Assembly: GCA_030453285.1 (NCBI GenBank)
Contig: JAKDKP010000134.1
Coordinates: forward strand, 1-6,431
Origin: Propionibacteriales bacterium
Lineage (GTDB): Bacteria; Actinomycetota; Actinomycetes; Propionibacteriales; Propionibacteriaceae
Length of the DNA: 6,431 nucleotides
Direction: 5' to 3'
Below the pieces are notes generated by a model. The model was not told the origin of the DNA. It made no database searches and was given only the letters and a program-made list of their open reading frames with translations. Positions 1 through 6,074 of this stretch are shown here, one piece after another. Made by a program: the position numbers and the translations under genes. Numbering within the stretch: the stretch's first letter is position 1; every line of letters begins with the position of its first letter.

Positions 1-42
1 CTCGAATCCCCACCTGTCAAGAGTGCGGAGCCGACCCCCGAT

Positions 43-945
43 GTGGCCGACCGGCGACGCCGTCAGCGGCGACAGCAGCACGGCCGGCAGAGCCTGTTGT
101 TCGTGCTGCTGATCGCCCCGAACCTGCTGGCGATCCTGGTCTTCTCGTACTGGCCGACGTTGTACAACCTCTATCTGAGCCTGACCACCTGGGACATGAT
201 CGCCCCGATGCCGACCTTCGTCGGTCTGGCGAACTATCAGCGCCTGCTCACCGATCCCACCTTCGGGCAGGCGCTGGGCAACACCGTCGTGTTCACTGGC
301 GTCACCACCGCGGGAAGTCTGCTGGGCGGGGTATTGCTCGGTGGCCTGCTGGCCAATCGGCTGCGCGGCAGTGGGATCGTCCGCACCCTGGCCTTCGCCC
401 CGCACATGCTGCCCGGTGCAGCCGTCGGCATGCTGTGGCTGTTCCTGTTCGACCCGACGTACGGCCTGTCCCGCTGGTTCTTCGCCTTGTTCGGGGCCGA
501 CTCACCCCAGTGGACCACCACCTCGGACTGGTCGTTGTGGGCGATCACGCTGGCCTACCTGTGGCAGCGGGTCGGTTTCGTCGCCATCATCTACTACACC
601 GCCATCCTCGACCTGCCCCAGGACGTGATGGAGGCTGCCTCCCTCGACGGAGCCCACGGTTTCTCCCTGCACTGGCACATGTCGCGACCCCTGCTCACCC
701 CGGTCACGCTCTTCCTCACCGTGACCGGCGTGATCAGCGCGGCGCAGACCTTCGACATCATTGCCGCGCTGACCGACGGCGGGCCGGGCACCTCGAGCAC
801 CACCTTGTCGTGGCTGGTCTACGACTCCGCCTTCCGGGACTTCGACATCGGCACCTCGGCAGCCAGCGCCACCATCCTCTTCCTGGGCCTGCTGCTGTTG
901 ACCTTCGGCCAACTGCGGTTCAACGACAAGTGGGGCCACGCATGA
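43..945 (+). CDS. ugpA: Sugar/glycerophosphodiester ABC transporter permease, UgpA/MalF type
   Basis: Inner-membrane permease subunit of a carbohydrate-type (CUT1) ABC importer; it should pair with the next gene's product to form the translocation channel. The 300-residue product has a basic, Arg-rich N-terminus (residues 4-15) and about six hydrophobic segments, near 17-38, 80-104, 116-137, 165-187, 222-245 and 272-290. The cytoplasmic EAA loop that contacts the ATPase is visible at 197-204 (EAASLDGA), followed by a Pro at 216. The DGGPGTSSTT stretch at 245-254 is typical of the UgpA/MalF family. The start is uncertain: GTG at 43 is the only in-frame start codon visible, with GGAG at 27-30 rather far upstream, and the frame stays open to the left edge, so the true start could lie outside the window. 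Family assignment is firm. The ugpA name rests on the UgpB-like and phosphodiesterase neighbours, and a sugar transporter is the alternative. Confidence 0.88.
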   Translation: MADRRRRQRRQQHGRQSLLFVLLIAPNLLAILVFSYWPTLYNLYLSLTTWDMIAPMPTFVGLANYQRLLTDPTFGQALGNTVVFTGVTTAGSLLGGVLLGGLLANRLRGSGIVRTLAFAPHMLPGAAVGMLWLFLFDPTYGLSRWFFALFGADSPQWTTTSDWSLWAITLAYLWQRVGFVAIIYYTAILDLPQDVMEAASLDGAHGFSLHWHMSRPLLTPVTLFLTVTGVISAAQTFDIIAALTDGGPGTSSTTLSWLVYDSAFRDFDIGTSAASATILFLGLLLLTFGQLRFNDKWGHA

Positions 946-1793
946 GCACCGCCGTCCTTGGCCGGCGCACCGGCCGTCGCGCCCTGCCCCGGGTGATCAA
1001 CTACGTCCTCCTGCTGCTGGCCCTGCTGCTGTTCGCGGTGCCGCTCTACTGGCTGTTCAGCACCTCGGTCAAGGCGCCCAGTGATGTCTACAGCTGGCCG
1101 ATCCAGTGGTGGCCGACCAGTCTGCGGCTGGCGAACTTCAGCGATGCGTGGCAGGCGGCACCGTTCGACAGGTTCTTCCTGAACTCGGTGATCACGACCG
1201 TCATCGGCACCGCACTCGAGGTGGGCAACGCGATCCTCAGCGCGTACGCCTTCGCGTTCGTCCGATTCCGCTGGAAGCGGCCACTGTTGATCTTGATGCT
1301 CGGCTCGATGATGCTGCCGGGTCACGTCACCTTGTTGGTCAACTACATCACGCTGGGCAACCTCGGTTGGATCAACACCTACCAAGGTCTGATCCTGCCG
1401 GGAATCGGATCCGCCTTCGCCATGTTCCTGATCCTGCAGCAGATGCGCCAGGTCCCGATCGACCTGATCGAGGCGGCCCGCCTCGACGGGGCCGGGCATG
1501 CCCGGCGGCTGTGGAGTCTGGTGCTGCCCATCTGTCGCCCGATGATCCTGACCGCCACGCTGATCGTGATGATCGGCAAGTGGAACGACTTCGTCTGGCC
1601 GCTGATCGCCACCAACACCGCCTCCATGCGGACCTTGCCGATCGGATTGATGTATCTGCGCAGCCAGGAGGGTTACACCGAGTGGGGCCATTTGATGGCC
1701 GGCACCGTGATGACCGCGGCCCCGATGCTCATCCTGTTCTTCCTGGCCCAGCGGACGATCGTCGGCGGTCTCGCCGCCGGCGCAGTCCGATGA
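942..1793 (+). CDS. ugpE: Sugar/glycerophosphodiester ABC transporter permease, UgpE/MalG type
   Basis: Second membrane-spanning subunit of the same CUT1 importer, 283 residues, the usual size for the family. Hydrophobic segments lie near 17-39, 79-103, 112-136, 149-167, 198-218 and 252-275. The EAA loop is EAARLDGA at 177-184 with the expected downstream LP at 194-195. The KWNDFVWPL stretch at 213-221 and the C-terminal GGLAAGAVR are hallmarks of the MalG/UgpE group. The ATG at 942 overlaps the preceding stop as ATGA, indicating translational coupling, and a weak GTGGGG ribosome binding site at 930-935 lies inside the upstream gene. The frame is also open further upstream, but that part runs antiparallel to no known domain and overlaps the first permease, so 942 is chosen. 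Substrate cannot be read from the permease itself. Confidence 0.93.
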   Translation: MSTAVLGRRTGRRALPRVINYVLLLLALLLFAVPLYWLFSTSVKAPSDVYSWPIQWWPTSLRLANFSDAWQAAPFDRFFLNSVITTVIGTALEVGNAILSAYAFAFVRFRWKRPLLILMLGSMMLPGHVTLLVNYITLGNLGWINTYQGLILPGIGSAFAMFLILQQMRQVPIDLIEAARLDGAGHARRLWSLVLPICRPMILTATLIVMIGKWNDFVWPLIATNTASMRTLPIGLMYLRSQEGYTEWGHLMAGTVMTAAPMLILFFLAQRTIVGGLAAGAVR

Positions 1794-1830
1794 CCCGCTT
1801 CCACCGACCCCTCCATCCATCCGACCAATC

Positions 1831-1835
1831 AGGAG
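1831..1835 (+). promoter_or_regulatory. Ribosome binding site for the solute-binding lipoprotein gene
   Basis: A perfect AGGAG lies 8 bases upstream of the ATG at 1844. It decides between two in-frame starts: ATG at 1790, which overlaps the permease stop as ATGA but has no clear Shine-Dalgarno sequence, and ATG at 1844. The later start also puts the signal peptide at the N-terminus. The strong site may raise synthesis of the binding protein relative to the permeases, as is common for such operons (inference). Confidence 0.75.
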
Positions 1836-1843
1836 TTCCTTCC

Positions 1844-3217
1844 ATGATCAATTCATCGCTCTCCCGTCGATCGCTGCTGGGCGGCCTGGCCGTCGCGGGT
1901 GCTGTCGGTCTCGGTCTGACCGGTTGCGGTGCCCCCGGTGGCAACGCCGGCGGCAGTGACCGCACCAGCGCGTACAAGCAGGCCGACGTCGATGTCCCCC
2001 AGCAGTATCAGGGCCGGACCGTCGTGCTGTTCTGGTCGCCGTGGACCGGGGATCCCTTCGCCGCCATCGGTGAGATGTGTCGCCGCTTCAACGAGTCGCA
2101 GAGCGACATCGTGGTGGTGACCGAATCCATGGCCGGCTACGAACAGCTCAACCAGAAGCTCACTGCCGGGTTGCAGGCCCGCGCGGTGCCCGACATCGTC
2201 GCCTTCCCCGAGCTGCAGTGGCTGCAGTTCCACTTCAACGGCGTGTTCGCCGAGCTCGATCCGTACTTCACCGATACCTGGAACCTGTCGGTCTACATGG
2301 ATGAGTACGTCAAGGAGGGCATGGCCGGCGGCAAGACCTACCTGGTGCCATTTGCCCGTTCCACACCGCTCTTCTACTTCAACAAGAACGCCTACGCCAA
2401 GGCGGGACTGCCCGAGACCGGCCCCCGTACGTGGAACCAGCTCGCCGAATTCGCTCCCGAACTGGCCAAGGTGCAGGTGTCGGGAAAGCCCTTGAAGGCG
2501 ATGGCCTTCTCGGCGAAGGACTCCTGGCCCGGTCAGGCCGGCATCTGGGCCTTCGGCGGGAACTACTCGCGCGACTGGACCATCACCATCGGCGACGAGC
2601 CGGGCATCAGCTGGCTCGAATGGCAGCGTGCCTTCATCCACCAGTCCGGATTCGGCTATCTCGCCAAGGATGCCCCGGTCGATTTCAGCACCGGGCTGGC
2701 CGCGGGGTGTCACCAGTCCACCGCTGCCCTGGCCGACATCACCAAGCAGTCGAAGTTCGACGTCGGTGCGGCCTTCATGCTGGGCCAGCAGACCGAGCAG
2801 ACCAACTGCCCGACCGGCGGCTCGGGGCTCTCGGTGGTCAAGTCCGATTCCGAGGAACGGCAGGCCGCGGCCGTTGAGTTCCTCAAGTTCTGTGCCGACC
2901 CGGAGATCGCCGCCTTCTGGCACAAGGCCACCGGATACGTGCCGATCGTGAAGGCCTCCCACGACACCGCAACGGTGAAGAATCTGGTCAAGCAGAACCC
3001 CAACTACCAGGTGGCGTTGCAGCAGCTCAAGAACGCCCGCACCGCCGACCAGATCGGTTGGTTCCAGTCCGGCGCGCTCGACATCAGCGCCGCGATGGCG
3101 CGGGTCTACGGCGACAACGTGCCGGCAGCAACGGCGATCGGTGAGGTCGCCCCCAAGCTGCAGAAGGTGTTCGACGACAACCGGTCACGGGTGGAAAAGG
3201 CGGGCGTCAGTGTCTGA
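1844..3217 (+). CDS. ugpB: UgpB-like solute-binding lipoprotein of the ABC importer
   Basis: Extracytoplasmic substrate-capture subunit, 457 residues, a normal length for the family. The N-terminus has a twin-arginine-like start (SRRSLLGG, 7-14), a hydrophobic stretch and a lipobox LTGC with the lipidated Cys at 28, then a Gly/Ser-rich linker to about 40. This suggests a Tat-exported, membrane-anchored lipoprotein. From memory of E. coli UgpB, several segments match in order: GYEQ (98-101), PFARSTPLFYFNK (169-181, against PFNSSTPVLYYNK) and WHKATGYVPI (359-368, against WHQKTGYLPI). Tyr99, Glu123, Ser173, Gly325-326 and Tyr365 fall where UgpB ligand residues are expected. The Arg that UgpB uses near its C-terminal part does not align obviously; residues 410-420 carry Ala/Ser there. 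The ligand may therefore be a glycerophosphodiester rather than glycerol-3-phosphate, or another sugar-like solute. An alternative longer start at 1790 would bury the signal peptide. Confidence 0.88.
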   Translation: MINSSLSRRSLLGGLAVAGAVGLGLTGCGAPGGNAGGSDRTSAYKQADVDVPQQYQGRTVVLFWSPWTGDPFAAIGEMCRRFNESQSDIVVVTESMAGYEQLNQKLTAGLQARAVPDIVAFPELQWLQFHFNGVFAELDPYFTDTWNLSVYMDEYVKEGMAGGKTYLVPFARSTPLFYFNKNAYAKAGLPETGPRTWNQLAEFAPELAKVQVSGKPLKAMAFSAKDSWPGQAGIWAFGGNYSRDWTITIGDEPGISWLEWQRAFIHQSGFGYLAKDAPVDFSTGLAAGCHQSTAALADITKQSKFDVGAAFMLGQQTEQTNCPTGGSGLSVVKSDSEERQAAAVEFLKFCADPEIAAFWHKATGYVPIVKASHDTATVKNLVKQNPNYQVALQQLKNARTADQIGWFQSGALDISAAMARVYGDNVPAATAIGEVAPKLQKVFDDNRSRVEKAGVSV

Positions 3218-3908
3218 TCCGATCCTGATCGGTCATCGCGGAGCGATGGCCGAGATCACCGAGAACACCCTGGCCTCCTTCGCCAGAGCCGTCGACGTGG
3301 GGGCGGCGATGGTGGAGTTCGACGTGCACCTCTCCGCCGACGGCAAGGCGGTGGTGATCCACGACCCGACCATCGACCGGGTCGCCGACGATTCCTCGCC
3401 GATCCGCAGCGGAACGGTGGTCGACCTGCCTTGGTCGGCGCTGGCCACCGTCGTGCTCCGTGGTGGCCACGCGATCCCCTCCCTCGACGAGGTGCTGGAC
3501 TTCGTCGACGTTCCAATGCTGCTGGAGATCAAGGCGCCGGCGGCCGTCGAGGCGGTGCTGGCCGCCGTACGCGGACGGGACATCGACTGGGCGCTCAGTC
3601 GAATCATCAGCTTCCGCACCGAGGCCCTGACGCGGGTGCGTGAGCTCGCTCCCGCGCTGCCGATCGCGCCGATCACCACCACGGTGGACGAGGAGTACTG
3701 GGTGCTGGCCGACCGGCTGCGCGCGGAGACGATCAGCACCGTGCACTGGGAGTCGGTGCCGGCCGCGGTGGTCGACCGCGCTCACGATACGGGTCGTACG
3801 GTGACCGCCGGTGGTCTCGGTCTTGAGGATCTGGCCCTGTTCCGCCGCATCGGCATCGACGGGTTCTGCACCGACGACCCTCGTACGGTGGCCGACGACC
3901 TCCGCTGA
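3210..3908 (+). CDS. ugpQ: Glycerophosphodiester phosphodiesterase, cytosolic UgpQ-like
   Basis: Predicted to hydrolyse glycerophosphodiesters to sn-glycerol-3-phosphate and an alcohol in a metal-dependent reaction. The 232-residue protein is one GDPD TIM-barrel domain without a signal peptide, so it should act inside the cell on imported substrate. Visible family motifs are HRG (9-11) followed by ENT (18-20), EFDVHLSADG (36-45) with likely metal ligands Glu36 and Asp38, HDPTIDR (51-57) with the second catalytic His51, LEIK (105-108) with Glu106, and the C-terminal DGFCTDDP (217-224). The WTVN/YTVN motif usual before the last strand is replaced by TAGGLG (199-204). The GTG start at 3210 overlaps the binding-protein gene by 8 bases and has a GGAAAAGG ribosome binding site at 3193-3200. 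An in-frame ATG at 3141 exists, but it would add residues without family resemblance. Adjacent importer genes support the UgpQ role. Other phosphodiester substrates are possible. Confidence 0.88.
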   Translation: MSDPILIGHRGAMAEITENTLASFARAVDVGAAMVEFDVHLSADGKAVVIHDPTIDRVADDSSPIRSGTVVDLPWSALATVVLRGGHAIPSLDEVLDFVDVPMLLEIKAPAAVEAVLAAVRGRDIDWALSRIISFRTEALTRVRELAPALPIAPITTTVDEEYWVLADRLRAETISTVHWESVPAAVVDRAHDTGRTVTAGGLGLEDLALFRRIGIDGFCTDDPRTVADDLR

Positions 3909-3931
3909 GGAGTCTGGTGAGGCCGGGGCTG

Positions 3932-3973
3932 GTCGGTCAGGCCGACTTGTCGCGGCGCTCGCGCTTGGCGAGC
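3932..3973. terminator. Possible weak terminator hairpins at the convergent gene ends
   Basis: Only 28 bases separate the phosphodiesterase stop from the clpX stop. Two small perfect stems lie here: GTCGG/CCGAC (3932-3936 with 3942-3946, 5-base loop, spanning the clpX stop) and GCTCGC/GCGAGC (3957-3962 with 3968-3973, 5-base loop, inside the clpX 3' coding end). Neither is followed by a T-run on either strand, so this is not a classical intrinsic terminator. Short GC-rich stems are common by chance in such DNA. Confidence 0.2.
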
Positions 3974-5232
3974 TGGGCCCGGGTCACCAGCGTCGGCTCG
4001 GCGCCCTCGCGGATCACCTCACCGGTGATCAGCACCTGGCCGACCTCCTCATGGGAGGGGATGTCGTACATCACGCCGAGCAGCGCCTCCTCGAGGATGG
4101 CGCGCAGCCCGCGGGCCCCGGTGCCTCGCTCCAGGGCGAGATCGGCGACGGCGTCGATCGCCTCGGCAGTGAACTCCAGGTCGACACCGTCGAGCTCGAA
4201 GAGCTTGCGGTACTGCCGGGTGAGCGCGTTGCGCGGTTCCTCGAGGATGCGGGTCAGCGCCTCCTTGTCCAAGGGGGTCACCGAACTGATCATCGGCAGT
4301 CGGCCGATGAACTCGGGGATCAGGCCGAACGTGGTGAGGTCCTCGGGCCGCACCTCGGCAAAGGGGTCGGTCGGCTTCGGCTGACGCGACTCGGTCTCGT
4401 TGTTGAAGCCCAGGGGACGCTTGCCGACCCGGTCATCGATGATCTGGTCCAGTCCGGCGAAGGCGCCGCCGACGATGAACAACACGTTGGTGGTGTCGAT
4501 CTGGATGAAGTCCTGATGGGGATGCTTGCGACCGCCCTGCGGGGGCACCGACGCCGTCGTGCCCTCGAGGATCTTCAGCAGCGCCTGCTGGACGCCCTCA
4601 CCGGACACGTCTCGGGTGATCGACGGATTCTCGGCCTTGCGGGCGATCTTGTCGACCTCGTCGATGTAGATGATGCCGGTCTCAGCCTTCTTCACGTCGA
4701 AGTCGGCGGCCTGGATCAACTTGAGCAGGATGTTCTCGACATCCTCGCCGACGTACCCGGCCTCGGTCAGTGCGGTGGCGTCGGCAATGGCGAAGGGAAC
4801 GTTCAACATCTTGGCCAGGGTCTGCGCCAGATAGGTCTTGCCGCAGCCGGTCGGGCCGACGAGCAGGATGTTCGACTTGCCCAGCTCGACCTGGTCCTCG
4901 TCGGCGGCGCGGCGGGCCGAGGGCGCCTCGGCCTGGGCCCGGACCCGCTTGTAGTGGTTGTAGACCGCGACCGACAGGGCACGCTTGGCGGCGTCCTGAC
5001 CGATCACGTAGTCGTCGAGGAACTGCCGGATGGCCAGCGGCTTGGGGAGTTCGTCACCCAGCCCGAGATCGGTGGCCTCGGAGAACTCTTCCTCGATGAT
5101 CTCGTTGCACAGGTCGATGCACTCGTCACAGATGTAGACGCCGGGGCCAGCGATCAGCTTCTTGACCTGCTTCTGGCTCTTTCCACAGAAGGAGCACTTG
5201 AGCAGGTCACCACTCTCGCCAATCCGTGCCAC
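3937..5232 (-). CDS. clpX: ATP-dependent Clp protease ATP-binding subunit ClpX
   Basis: AAA+ unfoldase that recognises tagged or native substrates, unfolds them and feeds them to ClpP. The 431-residue product is full length. It has an N-terminal zinc-binding domain with Cys13, Cys16, Cys35 and Cys38; Walker A GPTGCGKT at 126-133; pore-loop GYVG at 159-162; Walker [10 protein letters not shown] at 187-195; RKH pore loop at 235-237; an LGF ClpP-docking tripeptide at 274-276; an arginine finger in EFIGRLP (Arg311); and sensor-2 GTGARGLR at 370-377. I chose the GTG at 5232 because it has a strong AAGGGGAG ribosome binding site 6 bases upstream and gives the family's usual beginning [13 protein letters not shown]. 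An ATG at 5256 would add eight residues (MESEGESD) that homologues lack, and its coding stretch contains that ribosome binding site. It lies downstream of clpP2 on the same strand after a 170-base gap. Confidence 0.98.
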   Translation of the reverse strand: MARIGESGDLLKCSFCGKSQKQVKKLIAGPGVYICDECIDLCNEIIEEEFSEATDLGLGDELPKPLAIRQFLDDYVIGQDAAKRALSVAVYNHYKRVRAQAEAPSARRAADEDQVELGKSNILLVGPTGCGKTYLAQTLAKMLNVPFAIADATALTEAGYVGEDVENILLKLIQAADFDVKKAETGIIYIDEVDKIARKAENPSITRDVSGEGVQQALLKILEGTTASVPPQGGRKHPHQDFIQIDTTNVLFIVGGAFAGLDQIIDDRVGKRPLGFNNETESRQPKPTDPFAEVRPEDLTTFGLIPEFIGRLPMISSVTPLDKEALTRILEEPRNALTRQYRKLFELDGVDLEFTAEAIDAVADLALERGTGARGLRAILEEALLGVMYDIPSHEEVGQVLITGEVIREGAEPTLVTRAQLAKRERRDKSA

Positions 5233-5402
5233 GTCTGACTCCCCTTCTGATTCCATCCCTCACCCGGGTGGGCTCGAGATCCTGCCTACGGGCTGTCGAC
5301 CCTGCGTCGCACAGTACCCCGACCGGACGCCACACTCGCTGGATTTCGTGCGGGGCGTTGGCGACTCGGTCGAGGCGCGTGTCGGTCAGTCCATCGGTAC
5401 GA
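5233..5402. other. Non-coding gap between clpP2 and clpX
   Basis: This 170-base gap holds no credible gene. It contains the clpX ribosome binding site (5239-5246), a perfect 10-base palindrome CACCCGGGTG (5261-5270) about 28 bases upstream of the clpX start, and a minus-strand TACTGT (5311-5316) that fits a TANNNT -10 element but has no good -35 at 16-18 bases. A small inverted repeat CGAC-TCG-GTCG lies at 5362-5372. No hairpin plus T-run follows clpP2 on the minus strand, so read-through from clpP2 into clpX is possible. The gap is long enough for a separate clpX promoter, but I cannot identify one with confidence. Confidence 0.5.
5239..5246 (-). promoter_or_regulatory. Ribosome binding site deciding the clpX start
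   Basis: Read on the minus strand this is AAGGGGAG, ending 6 bases before the GTG at 5232. It lies inside the coding stretch that would exist if translation began at the ATG at 5256, which argues for the shorter ClpX. Confidence 0.75.
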
Positions 5403-6062
5403 TCAGTCGTCCAGATCCTTCAGTGAGGTCAGGATGTCGTCGACGATGCCGTACTCCTTGGCCTCTTCAGCGGTGAGGTACTTGTCGCGCTCGATGTCGC
5501 GGCTGACCTGCTCGGTTGTCTGGCCGGTGTCGTTGGCCAGCATCGACTCCATCAGAGAGCGGATCCGCAGAATCTCCTTGGCCTGGATCTCCAGGTCCGA
5601 GGACTGCCCGTAGCCGCCTTCGGTGGCCGGCTGGTGGATCAGGATTCGGCTGTTCGGCAGGGCCAGTCGCTTGCCCTTCGAGCCAGCGGCCAGGATGACC
5701 GCCGCTGCCGAGGCCGCCTGGCCGAGGCACACGGTCTGCACGTCGGGCTTGATGTAGCGCATCGTGTCGTAGATTGCGGTCAGCGCGGTGAAGGAGCCAC
5801 CGGGTGAGTTGATGTACATCTGGATCTGACGATCCGCGTCCATCGATTGCAGGCACAGCAACTGCGCCATCACCGCATTGGCCACCTCGTCACTGATCGG
5901 CGTCCCGAGGAAGATGATGCGGTCCTCGAACAGCTTGGTGTACGGGTCGATCCGCCGGGTGCCGTAGGAGGTGCGTTCCTCCCACTGCGGGATGTAGTAG
6001 TCCATCGTCGGCGCGAACGGCTGCCCCTCAGCCCGGGGCACCGCGAAACTCTTCGGGTCCAT
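5403..6062 (-). CDS. clpP2: ATP-dependent Clp protease proteolytic subunit ClpP2
   Basis: Serine peptidase subunit that assembles with ClpP1 into the barrel-shaped mixed ClpP1P2 peptidase and degrades chains delivered by ClpX or ClpC. The product has 219 residues. The catalytic triad is Ser118 (in GQAASAA, 114-120), His143 (ILIHQP) and Asp193 (ERDKYL). The oligomer/active-site segment MYINSPGGS (82-90) and the end EEAKEYGIVDDI (199-210) are typical. GQAASAA in place of the GMAASMG form, and the TVCLGQ lead-in, match the ClpP2 paralogue of actinobacteria. The ATG at 6062 has GAAGGAG 6 bases upstream. An internal ATG (residue 20, MDYYIPQWEERT) has no such site, though the first 19 residues are poorly conserved in the family and may be a processed propeptide. 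The gene lies 11 bases downstream of clpP1 in the same operon. Confidence 0.97.
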   Translation of the reverse strand: MDPKSFAVPRAEGQPFAPTMDYYIPQWEERTSYGTRRIDPYTKLFEDRIIFLGTPISDEVANAVMAQLLCLQSMDADRQIQMYINSPGGSFTALTAIYDTMRYIKPDVQTVCLGQAASAAAVILAAGSKGKRLALPNSRILIHQPATEGGYGQSSDLEIQAKEILRIRSLMESMLANDTGQTTEQVSRDIERDKYLTAEEAKEYGIVDDILTSLKDLDD

Positions 6063-6068
6063 GGTGCT

Positions 6069-6074
6069 CTCCTT
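6069..6074 (-). promoter_or_regulatory. clpP2 ribosome binding site overlapping the clpP1 stop
   Basis: Minus-strand AAGGAG begins on the last base of the clpP1 TGA (6074-6076) and ends 6 bases before the clpP2 ATG. The arrangement suggests coupled, near-equal synthesis of the two peptidase subunits, which are needed together in one complex (inference). Confidence 0.75.

Noticed and set aside
41..112. ATG at 41 as an alternative start near the left edge
   Set aside because: It is out of frame with the permease and reaches a stop after about 23 codons, so it encodes nothing credible.
819..1820. A 333-codon open frame on the - strand opposite the second permease
   Set aside because: The product is an Asp/Gln/His/Gly-rich mixture typical of antisense to hydrophobic membrane protein codons; no supporting ribosome binding site or motif.
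1853..2962. A 369-codon open frame on the - strand opposite the solute-binding protein gene
   Set aside because: The translation is Gly/Val/Glu/His-rich with no recognisable fold, and the + strand gene has a lipobox, ribosome binding site and UgpB motifs.
3811..5238. A 475-codon open frame on the + strand opposite clpX
   Set aside because: It mirrors clpX codon for codon, its product is a low-complexity Gly/Leu/Val/Asp-rich sequence without any domain, and clpX is certain. Long antisense frames are expected opposite GC-rich genes.
5333..5380. Possible ClgR-like operator in the clpP2-clpX gap
   Set aside because: CGC and GCG half-sites occur, but none has the spacing of the CGC-N5-GCG type I recall for ClgR, and the expected site would be upstream of clpP1 outside the window.
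3932..5389. The 9-base GTCGGTCAG occurs at 3932-3940 and 5381-5389, each near the 3' end of a clp gene
   Set aside because: Dozens of repeated 9-mers are expected by chance in a window this size, more so at high GC, and there is no extension of the match.
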